A DNA stretch of 64,000 nt, from the NCBI GenBank assembly GCA_018136815.1, contig CM030939.1, forward strand, positions 3,775,419 through 3,839,418. The letters run 5' to 3'. Both the position numbers and the translations under genes were made by a program. This DNA is from Isochrysis galbana. Taxonomy: Eukaryota > Haptophyta > Isochrysidales > Isochrysidaceae. Of this stretch, positions 20,136 through 32,100 are shown one piece after another; within the stretch, counting starts at the first letter, position 1; every line of letters begins with the position of its first letter. The notes below the pieces were generated by a model that saw nothing but the letters and a program-made list of their open reading frames with translations, searched no databases and had not been told where the DNA came from.

Positions 20136-23100
20136 ATGGAGGAGGGAGAGCCGGCAGCGCAGCTGAGCCAGCGGCTCTACAGCTACGGGCCCGCCGCACC
20201 CGGCGCACTCGTCGCAAAGAAGCCCAAGCTGCGGCCTGCTGGCGGACTCCACCCTCTGCCACCTGCGGTGCCCGCACGGCGCGGACCACCTCTGCGCACG
20301 GGACTGGGGCAGGACGCAGCGCACCAGCCGAGCGCACCCAACACTGAGCTCTCTAGTTCCGCCTTTGGCGAGATGCTCGCCTCCTTTGGCGGAGGGCGCA
20401 AGCTGGCGAGCGCTGTCTCTGCCGCCAGCCTTGACGCGCCTGATGCTGAAGACCAGCCACCCTCTCCCATCCCATACGCCAAATTGTCGCGCGAAGCGGC
20501 GGCGGCCAGACGCGCGCTTGAAGTAGGCAACGCCGCAGCCGCCGCTCGATTCGCCGCCGCCCAGGCCGAGGCTGAGGCGGTGGACGGCGCACTGTCGGAC
20601 CATGTCGCACCCACTGCCCCACCAAAACATGACCCGTACTGGTTCATCCAGATGCTGCGGACAGAGCTGCACGAGCACGAGTTTGCGTACATGAATGTGA
20701 CCGAACAGGACGGTGGAGTCGTCGACCCATACAAGCTGCAGATCGTCCCCTTCTCCCAGGTCAACCCGAACGACTACTACACCATCTCCAAGGAGGGGGT
20801 AACACACACGAAGCGGGTGGGCAAGTCCGAGGCCTCCGAATTCACGCCCCTGGAGCAGTGGGAGGCGGAGCGCGACAAATTTCACGCGGTGATGCAGATT
20901 CCCTTCTTCAAGCGCTACCAGGTGTGGAAGGCCCACTACTCGTGGCGCCACGGCATTATGCGCGAGAAGAAGACCGCGTGCAAGACGGAGCTCGAGCGCA
21001 GCCTCTTCTTCCTCGACCCAGTTTTCGGGCCCGCGCTCGCTGACGTACGCAAGCTCTGCGTGAACGCGTCCACACTCAAGCTTCACAGCATCTCGAAGGC
21101 CAAGGCGTATAAACTCAGCGAGTTTCTCGCTGCGCAGGAGGAGCACAAGGCCAGCACCAACGTATCTCTCGCCGAATTTTTCGAGTGTGTACATGAACGG
21201 GTGGCCAGCGCGTGCGACCTTGCCCTTGAACGCTTTGAGGAAGAGGCAGTGGACGTGCAAACGACGCCGCGCGTGTCGGGCAAGCCCGGGACCGCCGCCG
21301 ACGCCGCTGCCGCCGCTGCCGTCGCCACCGATTCCGCCTCGAAGGGGACGGATGGCGTGGGCCGCTCGTTCCTGCAACAAGCGCAATTACGCTCCGTCTG
21401 CAAGCGGATCACCTCCTTCATCAGGATGGTTGACTACGTTGTGCTTTCGACGGTGCACCAGCTGCTAATGTCGTCATTGCGCGACCTGCTCGCCATGTTC
21501 AAAGGGACACCCACCGGCTACGTCGACGCGGCGGCCAAGGTGGCCGCGCTCGAGGCGGCGGAGGCTGCCGCCGAGGCGGCAGGCCGGAAGTTTGTCAAGC
21601 CGGAGGATGCACCACTCTTCGAGGTTGACATCTACTTCGACAACGACATCGCCTTCGAGCCAGCGCGCCGAGACCTCGCCCTATCGATTGACTCGACCGT
21701 TCTCGGCTTCGTCGAGATGCTGCGCACGCAGGTTGGTAGCCTCCTCTCTGACTCCGCCTTCCGCAAGTACACGGCCCCTGTCATCAACGGACGGCAGGAC
21801 ATGGTCAAGCCTTGCGAGGCGATGGATATCGTCGCGCTCATCGAGGAGAACGACGACTACAACACAACCGTCGACGGGATCCGCGCCTCCTTTGAGGAGC
21901 ACTTTGACGAGGTGCTCGTCTACTGCCGCGTCCTGCAGCCGCACAAGGAGATTTTCTTCGAGAATCGCAGCTTCGACGCGCGAGCGGGCGCAGAGGACCA
22001 CTCGCTCGAGGACTGGCAAGCCCTCCTTGAGAAGTATGGCGAGCAAAAGCGCATGTTCGAGGCAATCGAGTCGCAGGCCACGATCGGCATCTTCCGCGGG
22101 AACACGTCTCGGCTTAAGGACGTCTTCTTGCCGTCGCCCGAGCGTTGCCTGAACGAGCTGCATGGGGCGCTGCCCGAGCTGGCCGCACGCCGGACTGCGG
22201 CCCTCCTCAACGAGACCTCTCACGCGCATGAAGTACTCAGCTCAACACCCTCTGACGTCTCATCCTTCGTGGCCTTCTCAGAGTTCCTCATTTCGACCTC
22301 GGAGAAGCAGGCTGAGTTCAACGAGCGCGGCGCTGCCATCCAGGCGTTGTACAAGCTAATGAGCGACTTTTCGGTGGAAGTGCGTGGCGACGACATCGCG
22401 TCGGTGAAGATGCTAGATTCGCAGCTAGGCTCGCTTTCGAACCTGGTGGCGCAGGTCGAGTCGGGCCAGGAGGAGCGTACTGGCCACTTCACCGAGAGCA
22501 TCGAATCGTCCATTGCGCACCTTCGCACACGTGCCACGGAGCTTTTCGCCGAGTCAGAGGACGCCCGCATCTTCGACGGCGAGACGGACCTTGCCGAGGC
22601 GCTCGAGCTGGTGGCCGCCATCGACGAGAAGTTTGCGGAGATCAAGGCGGACTCTACTCGCTTTGCCGAGTACCAGGAGGTGCTGCGTGCACCTGTTACA
22701 CGTTACGACGAGGTTGAGAACCTTGAGGTCAACCTGCGACTCAAGCGCAACCTTTGGAACGGCATCTCCGAGTGGGGCCAACTCGTCGAGCAATGGAACG
22801 GCGCGCCCTTTCATGAGCTTGACACGGAACTCATGCAGAAAGAGGTCACCAAGTACGCCAAGGTGGTGTCGCAGTGCGAGAAGGGCCTGCAAACCAACAC
22901 GGTTTTGCCGCTGCTCAAGGACAAAGTGGACACATTTAAGGCGCTTGTGCCTGTGGTGGTGGCGATGCGCAACGACGCGCTTAAAGAGCATCACTGGCAG
23001 TCGATCGAGCAGGCCATCGATTTCGAGATAGAGCGCGGTGAGAATTTCACCCTCGGCTACCTCCTGGAGCTTCACGTCAACGAGTACCGCCAGGAGATCG

Positions 23101-26100
23101 AGGGGATCTCTATGGCCGCCACCCAGGAGAAGATTCTCGAGGAGCTCCTCACCAAGGTGGACGGCATGTGGAAGGGGCTTGAGCTAGTGGTCAATGTCTA
23201 CAAGGAGCAGAAAGATGTGTATGTGTTGGGCTCTGTCGAGGACGTCCTCGCCGTGCTCGAAGAGACACAAGTACTTGTGCAGACAATCCTTGGTTCCCGC
23301 TTCGTCGGCCCCTTGCAGAAGCGCGTCGACGAGTGGGACAAGAAGCTTCGGCTCTTCTCGGACACACTCGACGAGTGGCTCGCGGTGCAACGCGGTTGGA
23401 TGTACCTCGAGTCCATCTTCAAGGCGCAAGACATCCAGCGCCAACTTCCCAACGAGTACAAGCAATTCGACCAAGTCAACAAAATTTTCCTCGACCTCAT
23501 GCGCAAGACGAACAACGACCCCACCGCTCTCAAATGCGCCAGCACTCCCAAGGTGCTCGAGAACCTCCAAAAGTCCAACGCCTCCCTCGACCGCATCCAA
23601 AAGAACTTGGAGGACTACCTCGAGATGAAGCGCGCCGCCTTCCCGCGCTTCTTCTTCCTCTCCAATGACGAGCTCCTCGAGATCCTCGCCCAGGCGCGCG
23701 ATCCGCACGCGGTGCAGCCTCACCTGATCAAATGCTTTGACAACATCAAGACACTCGACTTTGGGAGCAGCCCCACTTCCATCGATATCAGTGGCATGTA
23801 CTCGCAGGAAGGCGAGCGCGTCAGCCTCGGCAAGAACCTCAAGGCGCGTGGGACCGTTGAGCAGTGGCTCGGATACGTGGAGGAGGCGATGGTCAAGTCC
23901 CTTCGCGAGGAGATGAAGCGCGGGCTAGGAGAGTACGAAGAGCAGGAGCGCCTTGTCTGGTCGAAAACGCACATTGCCCAAGTGGTGCTCACCGTTGCAA
24001 TGATGAATTGGTGCAAAGAGGTGGAGGCGGTGCTCCACGCCCCGGGCGATGTTGTGGCGGGTCTCGAGGGTTACCTTGGCATGGCCAAGGGGCAGCTCGA
24101 AGACCTTGCGCGTGCCGTGGGCGGCGAGCTCACAAAACTCGAGCGCAAGACGCTCGTCGCCCTCATCACCGGCGACGTGCACAACCGTGACATTGTCTCG
24201 ACTATGATCAACGAGGAGGTTGATTCGCCCAATTCTTTCACATGGGCGATGCAGCTGCGTTTCTATTGGGAGCAAGACGTGGATGACACTGTCGTGCGAC
24301 AGGTCAACACGCGCACGCTTTACGGCTACGAGTACCAGGGCGCGCTGTCTCGCCTTGTCGTAACGCCGCTCACTGACCGTTGTTGGATGACTCTCACCGG
24401 CGCGCTCCACGTCGGGCTAGGAGGTGCGCCTGCTGGACCTGCCGGCACCGGCAAGACGGAATCCGTCAAGGACCTGGCGAAGGGCATCGGCCGCCAGTGC
24501 GTTGTCTTCAATTGCTCCGATCAGCTCGACTACAAAATGATGGGCAAGCTCTTCTCTGGCGTCGCCCAAACAGGTTGCTGGACTTGCCTCGACGAATTCA
24601 ATCGCATCGACATTGAGGTGCTCTCGGTTGTCGCACAGCAGCTGCTCACAATCCGCCAGGCGCTCCTCGCCAAAGAGGACAAGTTCATGTTCGAGGGCCG
24701 CGAGATTCGCCTCAAGCCAACCGAAGGCGTCTTCATCACGATGAACCCGGGCTACGCTGGTCGAACCGAGCTACCCGACAATCTCAAGGCTCTGTTTAGG
24801 CCTGTGTCGATGATGGTTCCGGACTACGCCCTCATCGCCGAGATCATGCTTTTCGCCGAGGGCTTTCTCGACGCGCGCACGTTGGCGCAGAAGATGGTCA
24901 AGATGTACAAACTATGCTCAGAGCAGCTTTCGCAGCAGGATCACTACGACTACGGCATGCGTCAAGTAAAGTCCGTTTTGGTCATGTCCGGCGGTGTGAA
25001 GCGCGGCAACCCGGACCTGACGGAGGATGTCTGCCTTATTCGCGCCATGTGCGAGGCCAATGTGCCGCGCTTTCTGGCGCACGACTTGCCCCTCTTCGAC
25101 GGTATCATTGGCGATTTGTACCCGAACCTCGTCGTGCCACCGGTGGACTATGGCCTCTTGCAGTCAGCCTCGGAGGAGGCATGCCTCCGTGCAGGGCTGC
25201 AGGTTGTAGACAAGTTCGTGACCAAGGTCATTGAGCTCTACCAAACATTCAACGTGCGCTTCGGAGTTATGACCGTTGGACCGACGGGCGGCGGTAAGAC
25301 GGCGTGCATGAAGATGCTCGCATCGGCCATGACGGAGCTGCACAACAGCGGCACGGCCGACTCGGTTTTCCAGCCCGTGAACACATACGTCTTCAATCCC
25401 AAGTGCATCACCATGGGCGAATTATACGGCGAGGTCAACGCGCTCACGCAGGAATGGACCGATGGCATTGCCTCGACCATGATCCGCAACGCCGTCACAC
25501 TCACAACTCAGAACGATGATTACCAGTGGGTAGTTTTCGATGGGCCGGTCGACGCTCTCTGGATCGAGAACATGAACACGGTGCTCGACGACAACATGAC
25601 GCTCTGCCTAGCCAATGGCGAGCGGATCAAGCTCAATACAAAGATGCACATGCTTTTCGAGGTTCAGGACCTTGCCGTCGCTTCTCCTGCCACCGTGTCA
25701 CGTTGCGGCATGGTCTACCTGCCCCCTGAGAACCTCGGCTGGAAGCCTTGCGTCCAATCGTGGCTCCAACGTTATCTCTATCCTGCAAAAGAGGAAGGGG
25801 CGCCGCCATTGACGGCGGAGCTTTGTGACCATATCATGAGCTTGTTCTCCGAGACCATCGAGCGCGGCCTTGCTTTCACCCGCACCGGGCTACGCGAGCT
25901 TGTGCCCACAGTAGACTCGCAGTTGGTGGACTCACTGTGTGCTTTCTTCGACTCGCTCTTACCGCTAGCCAAGCTCGACCTCAGCAAGCCGGCGGACGAG
26001 CACAAGCCCACCATCTCGAACATGTACGCCTTTTGCTTCATCTGGGCTGTCGGCGGCTCCATCGACGACTCACACTGGCCCGAATTCGACGAGCTCGCGC

Positions 26101-29100
26101 GCGAACTCTTCGCGGAGCACGCGCAGATCCCCGTTGCGGGCGACGTGCATGACTATTTCCTAGCCCTGCCCACGCCCGAATTCAAGCCGTGGAAGGAGAT
26201 CATGAGCGACTTTTCCTACGACCCCAAGACGCCATTCTTTTCCATGCTTGTACCCACAGTCGACACCGTACGCTACTCGTACCTGCTGGAGCGTTCACTC
26301 GAGGTTGCCAAACCGATGCTCTTCACTGGGCACTCAGGAGTGGGCAAGTCAGTCGTGATTGCCGACTTAATCAATCGGCTGGTTGACGGGGGTAGCTGGG
26401 CTTCGCTACCGATCTCTTTTTCTGCGCAGACGTCTGCCCGCCGTACTCAGGAGTCAATCGAGTCCAAGCTCGATAAGCGCAAGAAGACGCTGCTTGGCCC
26501 CCCGCCCGGCAAACGCATGGTCATGTTTGTCGACGACGTTAACATGCCTACGCTAGAAGAGTACGGTGCAGCGCCACCGATCGAACTGCTTCGTCAATTC
26601 CTCGATCAGGGCGGCTTCTACGACCGCCACAAGCTCTTCTGGAAGGATATCACCGATGTCGTCGAGTGCTGCGCCTGCGGGCCGCCGGGCGGTGGCCGCA
26701 ACGCCCTCACTCCACGCTACGTGCGTCATCACTCGGTGATGGTAATGCCGCAGCCATCTGCTGATGCAATGAAGCGAATCTTCTCGTCCATCGTCGGCGG
26801 CCACCTCAAGCTCAACGGCCAGGCGGAAATCATGTCCCTGACAAAGCCTATCGTCGAGAGCACAGTTGACCTTTACCTCACTGTGCTGCGTGAGCTAAAG
26901 CCCATCCCCGCCAAGGCGCACTACACCTTCAACCTGCGCGATGTATCCAAGGTGGTGCAAGGCCTCCTGATGGTCAAGGCTACCCAAATCCCCTCTGCCG
27001 AGATATTGACCAAGCTGTGGTGTCACGAGTCGATGCGCGTCTTCGCCGACCGCTTCATCGACGACCAAGATCGTCACTTTTTCATGGATCTCGTCGCTGA
27101 TTACTGCAAGGTCCAGTTCAAGCAACAATGGACGCGCGAGGACATTTTCGATGGCGAGGTGAAGCTTATTTTTGGTGACTACACCAAGCCCGGGACTCCG
27201 CGGGAGGACCGCAGGTACGAGATGGTCACGGATTCCAAGAAGATTGCGCCACTGTTTGAGTCTTACCTCGACGAGTACAACTCCGAGAACAAGGAGATGC
27301 GCCTCGTCTTCTTCTGGGATGCTATCGAGCATATCTCGCGCCTCTGCCGGGTGCTACGCCAGCCGCGAGGCAACGCCATGCTAGTGGGCGTCGGCGGCTC
27401 TGGCAAGCAATCGCTCACGCGCTTCGCCGCGTACGTGTCCGAAATGAAGTGTTTCCAGATTGAGCTCACCAAGGGTTACGGCCTGAACGAGTTCCGCGAG
27501 GACCTGAAGAAGCTCTTCTTTATGACCGGCTGCGACGGCACCCCTGTGGTGTTCCTCTTTGCCGACACGCAGATCGTTGTCGAGTCGTTCGTTGAGGACA
27601 TCAATAACATCCTGAATTCAGGTGAGGTGCCCAACCTCTTTGCGAACGACGAGTGGGAAAAGATTCTGCGCGAGGTGCGGCCCCACTGTAAGGACGCGGG
27701 GATCGTTGAGACAAAGGATAACATCAAGGCACACTTTGTCCACCGTGTTCGGGAGAACCTCCACATCGTCCTCGCCATGTCGCCAGTCGGCAATGCCTTC
27801 CGCGTGCGCTGCCGCATGTTCCCTTCGCTCATCAACTGCTGCACGACGGACTGGTTCGACAAGTGGCCCGTCGAAGCGCTGCAGTCCGTGTCATATCAAT
27901 TCTTTGAGCCCCTCGAGCTAGGTGAGAACCGCGAGGCCATTCTCTCCGGATTGTGCGACATGGCCTCCAACATCCACTCGTCTGTGCAAGAGATGGCCGA
28001 CACCTTCTTTGCGGAGCAAAAGCGCCGTTTCTACGTCACGCCGAAATCGTTTCTGGAGCTGATCTCGCTCTACTTGGGCGCTCTCGACGAGAAAAGGGCC
28101 GAGATGGACGTTGGCATTTCACGCCTCTCAACTGGCACGCAAAAGCTGAGTGAGACCAATGCCCTCGTGCAGGGCATGCAAGAGGAGCTCGCTGCGCTGC
28201 AGCCCGAGCTCGAGCAGAAGACCAAAGAGACGAACGTTCTCATCGAGCAAGTCACCAAGGATTCGAAGATTGCGGCCGAGAAGAAGGCCACCGTGGCCAT
28301 TGACGAGGCTGCCGTTAAGAAGACGGCCGAGGAAGTGCAGGCACAGGCGGATGAGGCGCAAGCGGATCTCGATGCAGCCATGCCTGCGCTTGCCAGTGCG
28401 GTCGAGGCACTCAAGTCGCTCAACAAGAACGACATCACGGAGATCAAGGGTTTCAAGTCACCGCCGCCCCTCGTGCAGAAGGTGATGGAGGCAGTGTGCA
28501 TCCTCCTTGGCGCCAAGCCCGACTGGGACTCAGCCAAGAAGGTCTTGAGTGACTCGCAATTCCTGCAAAAGTTGATGGATTACGACAAGGACAACATCCC
28601 GCCGGCGACGATCAAGAAGATCACTGGCTACTACGATGATCCCGAGTTCGCCCCCGAGGTCGTTTCAAAGGTTTCCAAAGCGGCAACCTCGCTCTGCATG
28701 TGGGTCCGCGCTATGAAAGTGTACGACGAGGTCGCTAAGGTGGTCGAACCCAAGCGTCAACAGCTCGCCAAGTCCACCGCGATGCTAGAGGCTGAGAAGG
28801 CCAAGCTGAAGAAGGTGCAAGATGAATTGGCGGCTGTGGTCGCGAACGTGGAGCAGCTGCAGGCCACCTGCGATGCCGCCGTCGCCGAGAAGAAGCGTCT
28901 GACTGATGCGGCGGAGACGACATCAAAGCGGTTGGTTCGTGCAGGCAAACTGACGGGTGGCCTAGCAGATGAGGGTGTGCGCTGGGCGGCCACGGTCGGC
29001 GAGTTGAATATCGAGCGCACCAATCTCATCGGAAACGTCTTCCTTTCCGCCGCCTTCATCGCATATTTGGGGTTCTTCACGGCGCCCTACCGCAAGATCT

Positions 29101-32100
29101 TAGTTGAGGAGTGGATTGGAAAGTGCAAGGACTTGGATATTCCCATCTCCGAGAACTACACTCTTGTCCGCTCTATGGGTGAGCCGGTTAAGATTCGCGA
29201 TTGGAATATCTGGGGGCTTCCCGTGGATGAATATTCGACTGAGAACGGTATCCTCGCCACCAAAGGCAAGCGCTGGCCGCTAGCCATCGACCCGCAGGGC
29301 CAGGCCAATAAGTGGATGCGCAACATGGAGCAGAAAAACAATTCGAAGAATGTCAAGGGCAACGATACGACGATCCTGAGGACGTTAGAGAACGCGATCC
29401 GCATGGGCATGCCCGTCATTCTCGAAGACGTGGGCGAAGAGCTCGACCCATCGCTCGAGCCTGTGCTGCAAAAGCAAATCTACAAGCAAGGCGGCCGGAA
29501 GCTCATACGCGTTGGCGACTCGGACGTCGACTACAACGACGAGTTCCGCTTTTACATGACGACCAAGCTCCCCAATCCGCACTATCTTCCCGAAGTCTGC
29601 ATCAAGGTGACGCTCATCAACTTCACCGTCACCCTCGAGGGCCTCGAGGACCAACTTTTGGGCCTTGTCGTGCGTGAGGAACGCCCAGACCTCGAGAAGG
29701 CCAAGAACAATCTTGTCATCTCCCTAGCCGCCGACAAGAAGCAGCTTCAGGAGCTTGAGGACAAGATTCTCCGGCTCCTTTCGGCGTCTGAGGGCAACAT
29801 TCTAGACGACGAGGTCTTGATCAACACCCTCTCCGACTCCAAGGTGACATCTGCCGTCATTCAGGGCCGTGTGAGGGAGGCAGAGGAAACGGAGGCCCAA
29901 ATCAACGAGACGCGCCTCGGCTATAAGCCAGCGGCGACGCGCGGCTCCATCCTCTACTTCACAATTGCCGACCTCGGCATTATTGGCGACATGTACCAAT
30001 TCTCCCTCGATTATTTCAATGCACTATTCCTGCTCTGCATCCAAAAATCGGAGAAATCATCCGAGCTACAGCAAAGGCTCCTCAACATCATGGAGTACGC
30101 CTCGCTCACCATCTACAACAACGTGTCGCGAGGCCTATTTGGTGAGCACAAAATTACCTTCTCGTTCATGATTACCACCGCCATCATGCGCCAGCGTGGC
30201 GACATTACTGATGCGGAGTGGGCTCTCTTCCTTGTTGGAGCGGGCATCGTCGACGAGACGACGCTACCAGCGCGCCCTGAGCACGCAGAGGCTGCCCAAT
30301 GGGTGCTCATGTGCACCATTGCTGAGCGCGTGGAGGCGCTCCGCTCGCTGCCAACCTCATTCGCCAAGGACTCAGGTGCCGTCTGGCGACCGCTAATCGA
30401 CACCGAGCGGCCATGGGATGCGTCGCTACCTGAGGAGTTTGTCGGCATCTCAGGTTGGCACAAGTTGCTCGTCATCAAATGCTTCCGAACCGAGAAGCTT
30501 GTGGAATCCGTCTCTGAGTTCATTGCGGGCGAGATGGGGCGCGCATATATGGAACAAACACCGCTCGACCTGCACGAGGTGTTCCCCGATTCGCGCGCGT
30601 CCGTGCCTCTTGTCTTCGTGCTGTCCACCGGTGCGGACCCTATGTCGACCATCATTCGTTACGCCACGGACGTCGGGTACCTAAAGCGCATGCACGCTAT
30701 CTCTCTAGGACAGGGGCAGGGCCCCATCGCGGCTTCCTTGATAAAGGACGCGTCAACCGCGGGTGACTGGGTAGTGCTGCAAAATTGTCACCTTGCAAAA
30801 TCATGGATGCCGAAGTTGGAGAAAATCGTGGAGGGATTCGCCGGCTCCGACTCCATCCACCCCGACTTCCGGTTGTGGCTCACGTCGATGCCCGCGAAGT
30901 ACTTCCCTGTGCCCGTACTGCAAGCGTCTATCAAGATGACATTCGAGCCTCCCAAGGGCTTGCGGGCCAATCTGAAGGGAACCTGGGCCACTATAACTGA
31001 CAAGCAATGGGCCGAATGCTCCAAGCCTCGCCAGTGGCACAAGCTCCTCTTTGGAGTGGCCTTCTTCCACGCCGTCGTGCAGGAGCGGCGCAAGTTCGGC
31101 CCTCTCGGCTGGAACATCCGTTACGAGTTTAATGGCACCGATCTTGAAATGTCTATGGAAACGTTGCGGATGTTCCTCGACGAGCAGGAGGAGATCCCTT
31201 GGGACGCACTGCTCTACGTCACGGGCCAGATCAATTACGGCGGCCGCGTGACGGACGACTGGGACAGGCGCAACCTCATGGTTGCCTTGCGTCGCTTCTA
31301 CTGCCCAGGCGTGCTGACGGACTCGTTCCCGTTCGCGCCCGAAGGCACTGCCGCCGCTGCCACCTACTACTCGGTACCAGACGGCGAGCTCAGCGCGGTG
31401 CGCGACTGGGTCGATCGCTTGCCCTACGACGACCCCGTGACCATCTTTGGGCTTCATCCCAACGCTAAGATCACCTTTGAACGGCAGGAGACCGACAAAT
31501 TACTGTCGACGGTGACGGGCATCCAGCCGCGCTTGGGAGGCGGCGGTGACGGCATGTCTGAAGAAGAGCTAGTCACGGCCCTTGCCGAGAAGCTCAAGGG
31601 TGAGGTTCCTGAGCAACTTTTGCGCGATGATGCTGGTCCCGAAACGTTTGCCCTCAACGAGAAGGGGGAGCTCAACTCGTTGCAGATTGTGCTCTTAGCG
31701 GAGATGGGCCGCTTCAACCGGTTGCTAAAGCGCGTTTCTTCTTCTTTGAATGATCTTGGTAAGGCGATCAAGGGGCTCATCACCATGTCAGCCGACCTGG
31801 ACGCTATGTACGGCGCGATGCTCAAAAACCAGGTACCCGTTTTGTGGTCGAAAGTTTCATACCCCTCGCTCAAACCTCTATCGTCGTGGATTAGGGATTT
31901 GCAGGAGCGCGTGGCATTCATGCGTCGTTGGCTCCTCGCCGGAGTCGCGGGGATGCCGTGCTACACGTTGCCCGCATTCTTTTTCCCGCAGGGCTTCATG
32001 ACCGGCATCCTGCAAATGCACGCGCGCCGCTATTCCATCCCAATCGACTCGCTCACCTTCTCGTACAACATCCTAGAGGCAGAAACAGGCGCAGCCTGCG

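Noticed and set aside
19872-21386. Minus-strand open frame of 504 aa
   Set aside because: It lies opposite the start of the dynein coding region and has no recognisable domain; it is a shadow of the real frame.
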